Part shown: piece by piece, positions 28,618 to 39,822 of the stretch
Position numbering within the stretch: the stretch's first letter is position 1
How the letters are laid out: every line of letters starts with the position of its first letter
Source: an uncultured Pelagibacteraceae bacterium
GTDB taxonomy: Bacteria; Pseudomonadota; Alphaproteobacteria; Pelagibacterales; Pelagibacteraceae
Assembly (NCBI GenBank): GCA_902575095.1
Contig: CACGPY010000002.1
Coordinates: forward strand, 27,557-91,556
DNA: 64,000 nt
Direction: 5' to 3'
The notes under the pieces: model-generated
The model's input: only the letters and a program-made list of their open reading frames with translations
What the model was told of the DNA's origin: nothing
The model's database searches: none
Position numbers and translations under genes: made by a program

Positions 28618-29121
28618 CTATTTTTTAAAATTGATTGACTTTTCTATCATATTATCTAGCGGTAGTTCAAAGCAAAAATTAAAAAAATTCATAATATAAT
28701 CATCAAATAGTGATAAACTGCTATTTTCTTGCATATAAAGATGATTGAAATATTTTTTAATCACATCTTTATTTATTTGAAAGGACTTATCATAATCCTT
28801 TTTAAGATCTATTTTAAGTAGAATGTCATATAAAATTTTATTAAATTCTTTCATCTTCTTATTTACAGTTACATCGCCTAGTCCAGTTTCTCTAAGATTA
28901 TATTCTATATTATAAAATAAAATGTCATAGGATTTTTGACTAAATTTAAAACCTTTTTTTTTATATATAATCATAAAAATTGAAAAATGAATAAACATCA
29001 GATAAATTCTAGTCTCAAAAGTATCAGATAAACCTATTTTTTTATAAAAAAATAAATTTCTAGATAAGGTCAATAAAATATTATACAAATTTGGATTATG
29101 TTTATTAGAATTTTCAAACAT
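28618..29121 (-). CDS. Ubiquinol-cytochrome c chaperone (CBP3-like) family protein
   Basis: [18 protein letters not shown]...[29 protein letters not shown]; position next to rpmF/plsX and bamE is common in alphaproteobacteria. Confidence 0.75.
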   Translation of the reverse strand: MFENSNKHNPNLYNILLTLSRNLFFYKKIGLSDTFETRIYLMFIHFSIFMIIYKKKGFKFSQKSYDILFYNIEYNLRETGLGDVTVNKKMKEFNKILYDILLKIDLKKDYDKSFQINKDVIKKYFNHLYMQENSSLSLFDDYIMNFFNFCFELPLDNMIEKSINFKK

Positions 29122-29562
29122 TTTAAATATATATATCTTTTTTTATTTATTATCTTAATTAATTGTCAAATAAAAGAGTCATCTAATAATCATGGAATAC
29201 TTTTTCTTGAGAATAGAGCAAATAAATTAGAAATTAGTAAATCTAATAAGAATGATGTGGTTAATATTATAGGCCAGCCTCATTCAAAATCAATAGATAA
29301 TGAAAATGAATGGATTTATATCGAGAGAGTTTTGGTTAAAGGTGAATATCATAAATTAGGACGAAATATATTAAAATCAAGTAACATTTTATTCCTTGAA
29401 TTTGATAAATTCGGTATTTTAAAAAATAAAAAATTATTTAATAAAGATGATATTAAAAAGATTTCTTTTTCAAATAAAAAAACAGAGAATGATCTTTCAA
29501 AAAGCAGCTTTGTAGAAAAATTGTTTACTAGTTTAAAAGCAAAAATGTATAGAAGAAAATAA
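29098..29562 (+). CDS. bamE: Outer membrane assembly lipoprotein BamE (SmpA/OmlA)
   Basis: Lipobox FIILINC; EISKSNKNDVVNIIGQPHSKS...NEWIYIERVLVKGEYHKLG. Confidence 0.82.
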   Translation: MFIRIFKHFKYIYLFLFIILINCQIKESSNNHGILFLENRANKLEISKSNKNDVVNIIGQPHSKSIDNENEWIYIERVLVKGEYHKLGRNILKSSNILFLEFDKFGILKNKKLFNKDDIKKISFSNKKTENDLSKSSFVEKLFTSLKAKMYRRK

Positions 29563-29564
29563 AA

Positions 29565-31667
29565 TTAATGTGCAATAACAGCTAAAAGAAGTAATGCAAC
29601 TATATTTGTTATCTTAATCATTGGGTTTACTGCAGGGCCTGCGGTATCTTTATAAGGATCTCCAACAGTGTCTCCGGTTACTGCAGATTTATGAGCTTCT
29701 GATCCTTTTCCACCAAAATTACCGTCTTCAATATATTTTTTTGCATTATCCCATGCGCCGCCACCAGCTGTCATTGAAACGGCTACAAATAATCCTGTAA
29801 TAATTACTCCAAGCAACATTGCTCCTAAAGATGATAACGCAGCTTCCATTCCACCAATTTGTAAAATTATAAAGTATAAGATTACCGGAGATAAAACAGG
29901 TAATAAAGATGGAATAATCATCTCTTTAATCGCAGCTTTTGTTAGCAAATCAACTAATCTACCATAATCTGGTTTTCTTTTCCCTTTCATAATACCGGGT
30001 ATTTTTTTAAATTGTCTTCTTACTTCAACAACAACAGCTCCACCTGCTCTTCCAACTGCTTGCATACCCATTGATCCAAACAAATAAGGTAACATTCCAC
30101 CAATAAGTAAACCTGCGACTACAAAAGGATTTGATAAATCAAAGGTTACTAAAACTCCTTCTAGAGCAGATCCCTTTACAGTTGAAAAATATTTTATATC
30201 CTCTGTATAAGCAGCAAATAAAACTAAGGCACCCAACCCTGCAGATCCTATAGCATAACCTTTTGTAACTGCTTTTGTAGTATTTCCCACAGCATCTAAT
30301 GCATCAGTCGTTTTTCTTACATTTTTTGGTAACTTAGACATTTCTGCTATTCCGCCTGCGTTATCTGTAACTGGCCCGTAAGCGTCCAACGCCACTACCA
30401 TTCCAGTCAAAGCTAACATAGCAGTTACCGCTATTGCGATACCATATAAGCCGGCTAAACTATTTGTATATAATATGCCAGCTACAATTATTAATGCTGG
30501 AACTGCGGTAGCTTCCATAGAAATCGCTAAACCTTGAATAACATTTGTTCCATGCCCTGTAGTAGAAGACTTAGCAACTGATTTAACTGGTCTATAGTTT
30601 GTACCAGTGTAGTACTCAGTAATCCAAATTAATAGTCCTGTAATTATAAAGCCAACTACTCCGCAAATATATAAATCTATTCCATCAAAATTTTTTCCAC
30701 TATTTGAATAAGAATTATCGAGTCCAACAATGGAGTCAGTAACTGGATATAAAATTAATAATGATGTAACAGCAGTAACAATAAAACCTTTATACAATGC
30801 TCCCATTATATTTTTGCTTTTTCCTAGTTTTACAAACCAAGTACCTATAATTGATGTAATTATACAAGCCCCACCTATAGCTAAAGGATAAATCATTAAG
30901 TTATAGTCTGAAGGAAAAAAAATCGAAGATAAGACCATTGTTGCAACAATAGTTACTGCATAAGTTTCAAATAAATCAGCTGCCATTCCAGCGCAGTCAC
31001 CTACGTTGTCGCCCACATTATCAGCTATTACTGCTGGATTTCTAGGATCATCTTCAGGAATTCCTGCTTCAACTTTTCCAACTAAATCAGCACCTACATC
31101 AGCGCCTTTAGTAAAAATTCCACCACCTAATCTTGCAAAAATAGAAATTAAAGATGCTCCAAATCCAAGAGCTACTAAAGCATTTATAATCTCTCTACTA
31201 TCAACTTTTAAATTAATTAAAACTATATAATAAAAAGTAATTGCTAATAAAGCTAAGCCAGCTACTAGCAAGCCTGTGATTGCTCCTGATTTAAAAGCTA
31301 TTGTTAAACCAGATTGAAGACTTTGTCTTGCTGCTTCAGCCGTACGTACATTTGCCTTTACAGAAATTAACATACCAACATATCCAGCAACACCTGATAA
31401 AAAAGCTCCAATGAAATATCCTATTCCAACAAGATAACTAAAAAAATAGGTTACAATGGCTAAAACAATAACTCCAACTATAGCAATTGTTTTATACTGC
31501 CTATTTAAATAAGCTTTTGCGCCAATTTGAATTGCTTCAGCAATTTCTTGCATTCTTGAATTACCGGCGCTTGAAGAAATTATTTGTCCAGATAACAAAT
31601 AGCTGTAAGCAACAGCCAACACGCCAATAAAAGCAATTAAGTAAAGTAATTCTAAAAAATTTGTCAT
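29565..31667 (-). CDS. hppA: Membrane-bound proton-pumping pyrophosphatase
   Basis: [63 protein letters not shown] (Lys in K+-independent position). Confidence 0.97.
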   Translation of the reverse strand: MTNFLELLYLIAFIGVLAVAYSYLLSGQIISSSAGNSRMQEIAEAIQIGAKAYLNRQYKTIAIVGVIVLAIVTYFFSYLVGIGYFIGAFLSGVAGYVGMLISVKANVRTAEAARQSLQSGLTIAFKSGAITGLLVAGLALLAITFYYIVLINLKVDSREIINALVALGFGASLISIFARLGGGIFTKGADVGADLVGKVEAGIPEDDPRNPAVIADNVGDNVGDCAGMAADLFETYAVTIVATMVLSSIFFPSDYNLMIYPLAIGGACIITSIIGTWFVKLGKSKNIMGALYKGFIVTAVTSLLILYPVTDSIVGLDNSYSNSGKNFDGIDLYICGVVGFIITGLLIWITEYYTGTNYRPVKSVAKSSTTGHGTNVIQGLAISMEATAVPALIIVAGILYTNSLAGLYGIAIAVTAMLALTGMVVALDAYGPVTDNAGGIAEMSKLPKNVRKTTDALDAVGNTTKAVTKGYAIGSAGLGALVLFAAYTEDIKYFSTVKGSALEGVLVTFDLSNPFVVAGLLIGGMLPYLFGSMGMQAVGRAGGAVVVEVRRQFKKIPGIMKGKRKPDYGRLVDLLTKAAIKEMIIPSLLPVLSPVILYFIILQIGGMEAALSSLGAMLLGVIITGLFVAVSMTAGGGAWDNAKKYIEDGNFGGKGSEAHKSAVTGDTVGDPYKDTAGPAVNPMIKITNIVALLLLAVIAH

Positions 31668-31737
31668 GATTTAAAGCGCATAAATGCCAAATTAATATTA
31701 AAAACGCAAGCTAAACTTCAATAAAAATAACAGCTTT

Positions 31738-32139
31738 TTAGTCATCTTTTCTTAATTCTTTAGATATTTTATCTAATATGGCGTTCAAATAACCTATTTG
31801 AATTTTCTCTAAAAAATGCTCAGATGCTAATAAATATTCGTTAATAATTACTTTTTTTGGTGTGTTATGCTTGAACATAAGTTCAAAAATTGCTGCAAAA
31901 AGTATAATTTTTAATAATTTATCTGTTTTTGCTAGATTAATATCATTAGTTAAGAACAATTTAATTTGCTCTTCAATTAAATCTGATCTTTCTAAAGTTC
32001 CAGTAACTACATCCTTAATGAATTTTTTATATTGACTTTTTGGGAATACAATTTGAGCGTCTGGATTCATTAAAGCATTATAAAGTTTTTGTATTACTTT
32101 AATTCGAGGAGAAGGATTTTTAAATTTTTTTTGGTCCAT
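31738..32139 (-). CDS. nusB: Transcription antitermination factor NusB
   Basis: Helical NusB fold; LLKIILFAAIFELMFKHNTPKKVIINEYLLASEHF; downstream of ribH. Confidence 0.9.
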   Translation of the reverse strand: MDQKKFKNPSPRIKVIQKLYNALMNPDAQIVFPKSQYKKFIKDVVTGTLERSDLIEEQIKLFLTNDINLAKTDKLLKIILFAAIFELMFKHNTPKKVIINEYLLASEHFLEKIQIGYLNAILDKISKELRKDD

Positions 32140-32542
32140 TTTGTAAAATGGACATCACTGCATTAGCAGCTTCTGACCCTTTATCAGGTTTTTTACTGGT
32201 TGTATTTTTACATCTTTGGAGAGCTTGTTTCATATTATAAGCAGTAATTATTCCATTACCTATTGGTTTATTGTAGGTTGTTGAAAGGTTTAAAATTGAA
32301 TTAAATGTTGAATAACAAATTAAATTAAAATGTGGGGTTTGACCTTTAATGACACAACCTAAGGCTAAAAAACCATCAAATTTTTTTATATTTTTTCTTA
32401 TAGCAATTGGAATTTCAAAAATCCCAGGCACATTAACAATGTTAACTTTAACACTGTTATTTAATCTTTTTTTTGAGCTTAATACCAATTTTTTTGAAAT
32501 ATTTTTATAATAATTAGCATTAACTATTAAAATTTTTTTCAT
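32120..32542 (-). CDS. ribH: 6,7-dimethyl-8-ribityllumazine synthase
   Basis: VNVPGIFEIPIAIRKNIKKFDGFLALGCVIKGQTPHFNLIC, DKGSEAANAVM. Confidence 0.95.
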   Translation of the reverse strand: MKKILIVNANYYKNISKKLVLSSKKRLNNSVKVNIVNVPGIFEIPIAIRKNIKKFDGFLALGCVIKGQTPHFNLICYSTFNSILNLSTTYNKPIGNGIITAYNMKQALQRCKNTTSKKPDKGSEAANAVMSILQNGPKKI

Positions 32543-33594
32543 TTTATTATAATCTGTTTTTTAATCTTTAAGCCGAAACCTTCAAGCCCAATAATTTTTT
32601 TTTTACTTCTTGAAATTAATATCATATTTCTAATATTAAGGTCTTTTATTATTTGTGCACCAATACCATAATATCTCAATGTATTAATGTTACTTTCTTT
32701 AGAAATATTATTTTTATTATTTATAATTAATAATAAAAAATTCTTGTATTTTGACATAACCATAAGAGATTTTTTAATATTATTATTGTTTATAATGTTT
32801 TTGTTCCCGATTTTATTGGATAGAACTCTTACTGGTATAGATTTTCTTTGATTGAACTCACCTCTCTTTATTGCAAAATTAATATTATTTTCTAATTTAT
32901 TTTTATAAATAAAGATATTTATCTTTCCAATTCGTTTTATATTTAAAGATTTGGATGAGATTTTATTTACTAGCTTCTCATATTTAAAACGATATGAAAT
33001 TAAATCTTCGATAGATGCTAATTTTATTTTATGCTTTTTTGAAAATCTAAAAAGATCATTTAATCTTGCCATTCTTCCATCCTCGTTCATCACTTCACAA
33101 ATAACTGAACTTGGATTTAGTTTAGATAACTTGGAGATGTCAACTGATGCCTCTGTGTGTCCAGCTCTTTCTAAAACTCCACCATCTCTAGCAACCAAAG
33201 GAAAGACATGACCAGGAGAAACAATTTCACTTTTTTTTACTTTTGGATTTATTGCTATTTTAATTGTCCTAGCTCGATCTTGTGCTGAGATACCGGTAGT
33301 TATTCCTTTTTTAGCTTCAATAGAAATAGTAAAGGCAGTTTGCATTCTAGATTTATTTTTTGATGACATTAAAGGTAATTTAAGATTATCAACTTGTTTT
33401 TTTGTTAAGGCTAAGCAAATTAATCCTCTACCATGTTTAGCCATGAAATTTATACTTTTGGAATTGCACTTTGAAGCAGGTATAATTAAATCTCCTTCAT
33501 TTTCTCTATTTTTGTCATCAACAAGAATAAACATCTTGCCTTTTTTAGCATCTTTTAAAATAGAAGAAATTTTTGCAAATTTATTTTTTGGCAT
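32539..33594 (-). CDS. ribB: 3,4-dihydroxy-2-butanone 4-phosphate synthase with degenerate GTP cyclohydrolase II-like domain
   Basis: DDKNRENEGDLIIPASKC, SPGHVFPLVARDGGVLERAGHTEASVD; C-terminal YYGIGAQIIKDLNIRNMILISRSKKKIIGLEGFGLKI. Confidence 0.92.
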   Translation of the reverse strand: MPKNKFAKISSILKDAKKGKMFILVDDKNRENEGDLIIPASKCNSKSINFMAKHGRGLICLALTKKQVDNLKLPLMSSKNKSRMQTAFTISIEAKKGITTGISAQDRARTIKIAINPKVKKSEIVSPGHVFPLVARDGGVLERAGHTEASVDISKLSKLNPSSVICEVMNEDGRMARLNDLFRFSKKHKIKLASIEDLISYRFKYEKLVNKISSKSLNIKRIGKINIFIYKNKLENNINFAIKRGEFNQRKSIPVRVLSNKIGNKNIINNNNIKKSLMVMSKYKNFLLLIINNKNNISKESNINTLRYYGIGAQIIKDLNIRNMILISRSKKKIIGLEGFGLKIKKQIIIK

Positions 33595-34182
33595 TTAGTT
33601 AGAACATTTATATATATATTTACTAAATATATCTAATTCTACGTTTACCAATCCATTAATTTTAAAGTTCTTCAAATTAGTTAGTTTTAATGTGTGGGGT
33701 ATAACAGTAATATCAAATGAATTTTGATAAACTTTTGAGATAGTAAGGGACACACCGTTAATTGAAATTGATGCTTTTTCCATTAAAAATTTATTTAATC
33801 TTTTTTCTAAAATCTTCAAATTTATCATCCAGGCTTTGTCTATAAATTCTATTTTTTTGATTTTTGCTACCCCATCAACATGTCCTTGAATAAAGTGACC
33901 TGATATACTTTTACCGAACGATAAAGATTCTTCTAAATTTATTATCTGATTTAATCTTAAAGTTTTGAAATTTGATCTTTTTAACGTTTCATTTGATATA
34001 TAAAAAAATATTCTATTTTTGAATATTTTTACAATCGTTAAACAAACTCCATCACAACATATTGACGATCCTAAGTCTTTTTTTTTAAAATTAATATTAG
34101 TTTGAATTTCGACGTAGATACTATTTTTTTTCCTTGTAATATTTTTTACTTTTCCCGTATTAAAAATTATTCCATTAAACAT
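33595..34182 (-). CDS. ribE: Riboflavin synthase alpha subunit
   Basis: [59 protein letters not shown]. Confidence 0.95.
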   Translation of the reverse strand: MFNGIIFNTGKVKNITRKKNSIYVEIQTNINFKKKDLGSSICCDGVCLTIVKIFKNRIFFYISNETLKRSNFKTLRLNQIINLEESLSFGKSISGHFIQGHVDGVAKIKKIEFIDKAWMINLKILEKRLNKFLMEKASISINGVSLTISKVYQNSFDITVIPHTLKLTNLKNFKINGLVNVELDIFSKYIYKCSN

Positions 34183-35248
34183 AATAAAAGTTTTTTTTTA
34201 AAAGTTTATCACCATTTAAATTAATTGTTAGTAATTTAGGATGAATTTTTTTCAAATGATTTATTGTATCATTATTTTTTCCATTTTTACCTAAATTTTC
34301 GTCACTTTTAAAAATGTATAATTCGTGAATCATTTTATTCTTAATTAAAGTATTTATAAAGGTTAAGCCCGTCTCAACTAACATTCTAGAATATCCCATT
34401 TTATAGATTCTTTTATATAGTAAATTAAAATCATTTTTATCTTCTAGTTTGTTAACAAATATAATTTTATAGCCTAATTTTTTATATGATGTTGTTTTAC
34501 TAGAATTTTTTTTGTCGGTTATTAAAAAAGTTTTTCTTAAGTCAAGGTAATTGTTTAATGATAGATTTTTTTTTAATTTTAATCTTAAATCAATAATGAA
34601 TAGATCAGGTTTATAATTATTTAACCCATCAATTCTACAATTCAGTATGGAATCATCATTATTAATTGACTTTGAAGTTGATAAAATACAATCATGTCTG
34701 TTTCTTAATAAATGAACTATGTTTCTTGATGTTTCATTTGTTATCCACTTATTTTTTTTATTAATAGTTAAATAGTCTTTGGATATTGCAATTTTACCAA
34801 CAATATACGGAATAGATAATTTTTTATTTAAAAAATAACTTTGATAAAACTTCTTGTATTTTTCTGTATGAATTAATTTAGTTATAATTCCTTTTTTTGT
34901 AAGAAGTTTTTTTGCTTTTTTAAATGTCCTTAAGTCTGGATCTTCAAATGCATAAAATACTTTTTTAATCTTTTTTTTTATAATAATATTTATACATGGT
35001 GGAGTTTTACCATAATGCGTGCAAGGTTCTAAGGTTGTATATAATGATGCTCCTCTACAATCTTTTAAATTATTTAACGCTTTAAATTCGGAATGCGGCC
35101 TTCCATTATATGAAGTTACAGCAGATGATATTACCGTATTATTTTTAACAATAACCGTACCTACTGAAGGATTTAATCTAGTTCGACCAAGATTTTTTTC
35201 CGCTTTTTGAAAAGCTAGATCTATGTAATGATTATGATTTGTTGTCAT
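34175..35248 (-). CDS. ribD: Riboflavin biosynthesis deaminase/reductase RibD
   Basis: [48 protein letters not shown]-terminal reductase with [15 protein letters not shown]. Confidence 0.93.
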   Translation of the reverse strand: MTTNHNHYIDLAFQKAEKNLGRTRLNPSVGTVIVKNNTVISSAVTSYNGRPHSEFKALNNLKDCRGASLYTTLEPCTHYGKTPPCINIIIKKKIKKVFYAFEDPDLRTFKKAKKLLTKKGIITKLIHTEKYKKFYQSYFLNKKLSIPYIVGKIAISKDYLTINKKNKWITNETSRNIVHLLRNRHDCILSTSKSINNDDSILNCRIDGLNNYKPDLFIIDLRLKLKKNLSLNNYLDLRKTFLITDKKNSSKTTSYKKLGYKIIFVNKLEDKNDFNLLYKRIYKMGYSRMLVETGLTFINTLIKNKMIHELYIFKSDENLGKNGKNNDTINHLKKIHPKLLTINLNGDKLLKKNFYYV

Positions 35249-35693
35249 CTAGATTGCCTACAAATTGTTCAAAATCCTTTGCTTCTTTAAAATTTTTATA
35301 TACAGAAGCAAAACGAACGTAAGCGACTTTATCTAATGATGACAAACCATCCATAATGAATTTTCCAATTGTTGGTGTAGGAATTTCACTTTCTCCAAGT
35401 CCTTCTAAGTTTCTAACTATTTTTGAAATAAACTTTTCGATAGTTTCAGAGTCAATTGGTCTCTTTCTTGTAGCTATTCGTATAGATTTAGAAATCTTAT
35501 CTCTATCAAATGGTTCTCTTTTTCCATTTCCTTTAATTACAGTTAATTCTTGAAATTGTACTCTCTCAAAAGTGGTGAATCTTTCCTTTCTATCGCACCC
35601 GCAAAGCCTTCTTCTTCTGATAGCAGTGCCATCTTCTGTCGGTCTTGAATCAACTACTGACGTATCTTTTTCTCTGCAAAAAGGACAAAGCAT
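35232..35693 (-). CDS. nrdR: Transcriptional repressor NrdR
   Basis: [48 protein letters not shown]-cone. Confidence 0.97.
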   Translation of the reverse strand: MLCPFCREKDTSVVDSRPTEDGTAIRRRRLCGCDRKERFTTFERVQFQELTVIKGNGKREPFDRDKISKSIRIATRKRPIDSETIEKFISKIVRNLEGLGESEIPTPTIGKFIMDGLSSLDKVAYVRFASVYKNFKEAKDFEQFVGNLDDNKS

Positions 35694-35700
35694 AATTTAT

Positions 35701-36999
35701 TTAATTTCCATATATAGGAAAAGAAGAGCAAAGATCAATAATCTCTTTTTTGACCTCATTTTCTATTTTTGAATTATCATTTTTATTTTCACTTAAACCT
35801 TTAATTACTTTATAAATTAAATCTGCAACTAACTTGAATTCATCTTCTTTAAAACCTCTTGTAGTGCAAGCTGGCGTGCCTAATCTAATTCCAGAAGTTA
35901 TAAACGGACTTTCTGTATCAAATGGAATTCCGTTTTTATTGCAAGTTATATTCGCTCTTCCTAATGAGGCTTGCGCATCTTTTCCAGTTACTTTAAATGA
36001 TCTTAAATCAAGAAGCATAAGATGTGTGTCTGTGCCTCCTGAAAAAATTTTAAAACCTTTTTCGGATAATCTCTGTGATAAAACCTTTGCATTTTTAATT
36101 ACATTTTTTGTGTATACCTTAAATTCATCTGATAAAGCCTCTTTAAAACAAACCGCTTTAGCTGCTATAACATGCATTAGTGGTCCACCTTGCAAACCAG
36201 GAAAGATTGCACTGTTAAATTTTTTAGCTAGCTCTTCATTATTTGTTAAAATAATACCTCCTCTTGGACCTCTTAAAACTTTATGAGTTGTAGAAGTTAC
36301 AACATCAGCATACTTTGTTGGATTAGGATAGGCTCCGCCTGCAACTAGACCAGATAAATGTGCCATATCAACTAATAGATACGCTCCTACTTTATCGCAT
36401 ATTTCTCTGAATTTTTTAAAATCAATTATTCTTGAGTAAGCGCTTCCTCCGGCAATTATAAGTTTTGGTTTATTTTCTAAAGCAATTTTTTCTACAGCAT
36501 TATAATCAATTAAGCCTGTATCCTTATCAACTTCGTAATGAAGAGCGTTAAACCATTTACCGGATTGAGCAGGTTTAGCTCCATGAGTCAAGTGTCCTCC
36601 AGAATTTAAACTCATTGCTAAAGTTGTATCACCTGGTTTTAAAAGTGCTAAATAAACTGCGCCATTTGCTTGGGCACCAGAGTGAGGTTGCACATTTGCG
36701 AATTTACAATCAAATAGTTTCTTTGCACGTTCAATTGCTAAATTTTCAGAAACATCCACATGTTCGCATCCACCATAATATCTTTTTGAGGGATAACCTT
36801 CAGCGTACTTGTTCGTTAATACTGAACCTTGAGCCTCTAATACTGCTTTTGATACAATATTTTCAGATGCAATTAATTCAATGTGATTTTGTTGTCTTAT
36901 AAATTCATCTCTGATTGAATTATAAAGTTCTTTATCAGCGTCTTGCAGTTTCAATTTAAAAAAACTGTTTAAATATTTATCTAGTTTTATAACCGACAT
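35701..36999 (-). CDS. glyA: Serine hydroxymethyltransferase
   Basis: [58 protein letters not shown]. Confidence 0.98.
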   Translation of the reverse strand: MSVIKLDKYLNSFFKLKLQDADKELYNSIRDEFIRQQNHIELIASENIVSKAVLEAQGSVLTNKYAEGYPSKRYYGGCEHVDVSENLAIERAKKLFDCKFANVQPHSGAQANGAVYLALLKPGDTTLAMSLNSGGHLTHGAKPAQSGKWFNALHYEVDKDTGLIDYNAVEKIALENKPKLIIAGGSAYSRIIDFKKFREICDKVGAYLLVDMAHLSGLVAGGAYPNPTKYADVVTSTTHKVLRGPRGGIILTNNEELAKKFNSAIFPGLQGGPLMHVIAAKAVCFKEALSDEFKVYTKNVIKNAKVLSQRLSEKGFKIFSGGTDTHLMLLDLRSFKVTGKDAQASLGRANITCNKNGIPFDTESPFITSGIRLGTPACTTRGFKEDEFKLVADLIYKVIKGLSENKNDNSKIENEVKKEIIDLCSSFPIYGN

Positions 37000-37436
37000 T
37001 ATATTTTTTTAATCCTCTTTAAATGCCTACCGCCTTCAAATTTAGTTTTTAAAAATAACTCTACTAATCTTAACGATAAACTTTTTTTTGTTAATCTAGC
37101 TCCTAAAGTAATTATATTAGCATTATTGTGTTGTCTAGACAATCTAGTAGACTTTGTATCATAGCAAACAGCGGCTCTTATATCTTTGATTTTATTAGCA
37201 CTTATTGCCATACCCGTACCAGAACCGCACACCAGTATCCCCATATCGCTTTTTTTATCCTTTAATCGCCTTGCCAGCTTCTTTGCATAATCTGGATAAT
37301 CCACTGATTTGTATTCATAAGGACCTAGATCAAAAATTGACACGTGTTTATTAATTAAATGATTTTTAATTGTTTCTTTTAAATTATATCCAGCATGATC
37401 TGAAGCAATACAAATTTTTTTAAATAAAAAACTCAA
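36999..37436 (-). CDS. rpiB: Ribose-5-phosphate isomerase B
   Basis: [50 protein letters not shown]. Confidence 0.95.
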   Translation of the reverse strand: MSFLFKKICIASDHAGYNLKETIKNHLINKHVSIFDLGPYEYKSVDYPDYAKKLARRLKDKKSDMGILVCGSGTGMAISANKIKDIRAAVCYDTKSTRLSRQHNNANIITLGARLTKKSLSLRLVELFLKTKFEGGRHLKRIKKI

Positions 37437-37437
37437 T

Positions 37438-38079
37438 TTAATTAAATTTATAATCTAACACACAAGCAACAAGGTGAATTCTGTTTTCCTCTCCTCCATT
37501 AAAAGCATTGTGATACTTAGTATTATTTGTAATCCAAACAGATCCATCAGCTGGCATATGTTTAGCTACATTGTCTATTACCATTAAACAACCCGGATTT
37601 GTAATAATAGGAATATGCAATCTTGGTTCTGGGTCTCTATGCCAGCTCAAAGTTGATCTGGGTTCTTTAAGTAAAATTCTTACCCTACCTAATTTGTATT
37701 TAGATGATAAAATATCAAAAACTTCTTTAAAATAAGTATTTTCATAGTCAGGTATGAATTCTGAATATTCTTCTTCCACAATATTTACATCCCTTGAAAC
37801 TTCTTTTCCACTTTTATCAGGTTTAGTCCAATAAAGTCCTCTTGCCTTACTCCCTTTAACAGATTCTGGATCTCCGGGTTTTCTTGTCAAGCATATAGCT
37901 CCAAAATGAGATATTCCTCCGCCATCATCGAATTTTTTAGTTTGGATAATTTGCGTATAAGCTTCTTGAAGTTTCACTATATCAAATTTAATATTTTGTT
38001 TTTGAAAGTCTGAAAAATTTAAATTTTTTTCTTCTTTTTTTAAATTTAAATTAACTACGTTTTTTGAGTCTACAGTCAT
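37438..38079 (-). CDS. Aspartyl/asparaginyl beta-hydroxylase-like Fe(II)/2-oxoglutarate dioxygenase
   Basis: STLSWHRDPEPRLHIPIITNPGCLMVID...YHNAFNGGEENRIHLV: HxD...H...R iron/2OG-binding pattern. Confidence 0.78.
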   Translation of the reverse strand: MTVDSKNVVNLNLKKEEKNLNFSDFQKQNIKFDIVKLQEAYTQIIQTKKFDDGGGISHFGAICLTRKPGDPESVKGSKARGLYWTKPDKSGKEVSRDVNIVEEEYSEFIPDYENTYFKEVFDILSSKYKLGRVRILLKEPRSTLSWHRDPEPRLHIPIITNPGCLMVIDNVAKHMPADGSVWITNNTKYHNAFNGGEENRIHLVACVLDYKFN

Positions 38080-38152
38080 ACGTTATTGTTATTTATATCT
38101 TTGTACTATATATTTGTATAATACAATTGTCGCAATATAAATATAATATATC

Positions 38153-39145
38153 ATGATTACAGGTAAATACCCTACTTTAAGACTTAGAAGAAGCAGAAAA
38201 TACGACTGGTCACGAAAACTAGTACAAGAAAACAACTTATCAAGCAGTGATTTGATTTATCCGATTTTTTTAATAGAAGGGAAAAATAGGAAACAGTCTA
38301 TAAAATCAATGCCTGGTATTTATAGATATTCAATAGACCAATTAGGAATAATTATAAATAACGTTATCAAGAATAAGATTCCTATGGTTGCTCTTTTTCC
38401 ATCAACACCGAATAAAAAAAAAGACAAAATTGGAACAGAGGCATTAAATGAAGATAATTTAGTTTGTAGAGCTATTAGATTTATAAAAAAAAGATTTAAA
38501 AATAATATTGGAGTAATGTCTGATGTAGCACTGGATCCTTACACATCCCACGGACATGATGGGCTATTAAAAAAAAATTATGTGATGAACGATGAAACTA
38601 TTGATGTTTTGATAAAACAAGCTTTAATACAAGCTCAAATGGGCTGCGATGTGATAGCTCCTTCGGACATGATGGATGGAAGAGTGGGAAAAATTAGAAA
38701 ATTTCTTGACAAAAATAAATATCACGATGTTCAAATTCTTTCATATGCTGTAAAATTTGCTTCTAATTTCTATGGTCCCTTTAGAGATGCTGTTGGATCA
38801 AAGAAATCGTTAAAAAGTGATAAAAAAAATTACCAAATGAATTTTTCTAATAGTGATGAATCTTTGAGAGAGGTTGCTTTGGATATTAAAGAGGGCGCAG
38901 ATATGGTTATGGTTAAGCCTGGTTTGCCATATTTAGATGTTATTCAAAAAATAAAAGATAATTTTAAAATACCAGTTTTAGCTTATCAGGTTTCTGGTGA
39001 GTATAGTTTAATTAAAAACGGGATTAAAAATAAAATAATTAATGAAGATTGTATTGTTGAAAGTCTAATGAGTTTCAAAAGGGCTGGTGCCTCTGCAATA
39101 GTTTCTTATTTTGCATTAGATATCTCTAAAAAATTAAAATTTTAA
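38153..39145 (+). CDS. hemB: Delta-aminolevulinic acid dehydratase (porphobilinogen synthase)
   Basis: TLRLRRSRKYDWSRKLVQENNLSSSDLIYPIFLIEG, IAPSDMMDGRVG, ADMVMVKPGLPYLDVI. Confidence 0.97.
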   Translation: MITGKYPTLRLRRSRKYDWSRKLVQENNLSSSDLIYPIFLIEGKNRKQSIKSMPGIYRYSIDQLGIIINNVIKNKIPMVALFPSTPNKKKDKIGTEALNEDNLVCRAIRFIKKRFKNNIGVMSDVALDPYTSHGHDGLLKKNYVMNDETIDVLIKQALIQAQMGCDVIAPSDMMDGRVGKIRKFLDKNKYHDVQILSYAVKFASNFYGPFRDAVGSKKSLKSDKKNYQMNFSNSDESLREVALDIKEGADMVMVKPGLPYLDVIQKIKDNFKIPVLAYQVSGEYSLIKNGIKNKIINEDCIVESLMSFKRAGASAIVSYFALDISKKLKF

Positions 39146-39822
39146 TTATAATAATTTTCAAGTATCACACGAGATTTAGGAAAAATTAAATTATTTGGTA
39201 TAAAAAATTTATTTTCCATTACTTGCCTAGTAAAATAGAGGGATTTACGAATAAGTAAATTAGTAAATTTTTTAGGTATTTTTTTCTGCATTAAATAATT
39301 TGGAATTTCATAAATATATTCGTCAATTTTAATCTTAAGATAGTCTTGGTCAGATTTGATATTATTAGAATGATCAACTAAGTTTGTGTCGTAACCTAAA
39401 TCTTTAATCAAATTGAGTTCAAAAAAAATATATAAGAAAATCCAATTTTCAAGATTAATGCTGTTAATTAATTTTTCAAAAGAATCATATATTTTTTTGT
39501 TTGGTTGAGAGTTTGGTAGTAAAATATTTAATAATGAACAAACAGAAATTAATGTTGAGGTTCGTTTTTTATCATTAAAATACAAAGGTGAGATAGGTTT
39601 GATTAACTCTGTTTTAAAGTATCCAATTTTATTTTCACTTTTTGAGGTATGTGATACAAATAATTTATTAGAAATCTGTAAATAGTTTCTTATCTTTCTT
39701 GATGTTCCTCCATAGACTATGCCATCTAGTTTTCCCTTTTTTTTTGTAAAAATATTTATAATATTTGCATTTTCTCTAAATTTTTTTTTAGATAACAAAT
39801 AACATTCATCTTCCCAAATCAT
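39142..39822 (-). CDS. recO: DNA repair protein RecO
   Basis: MIWEDECYLLSKKKFRENANIINIFTKKKGKLDGIVYGGTSRKIRNYLQISN; position downstream of rnc. Confidence 0.87.
   Translation of the reverse strand: MIWEDECYLLSKKKFRENANIINIFTKKKGKLDGIVYGGTSRKIRNYLQISNKLFVSHTSKSENKIGYFKTELIKPISPLYFNDKKRTSTLISVCSLLNILLPNSQPNKKIYDSFEKLINSINLENWIFLYIFFELNLIKDLGYDTNLVDHSNNIKSDQDYLKIKIDEYIYEIPNYLMQKKIPKKFTNLLIRKSLYFTRQVMENKFFIPNNLIFPKSRVILENYYN

Noticed and set aside
35834-36286. 150-aa ORF antisense to glyA
   Set aside because: Shadow ORF of the conserved glyA coding frame
38095-38152. TGTATAAT extended -10-like sequence upstream of hemB
   Set aside because: Plausible but no convincing -35 at proper spacing, and TATAAT-like words are common by chance in this AT-rich DNA
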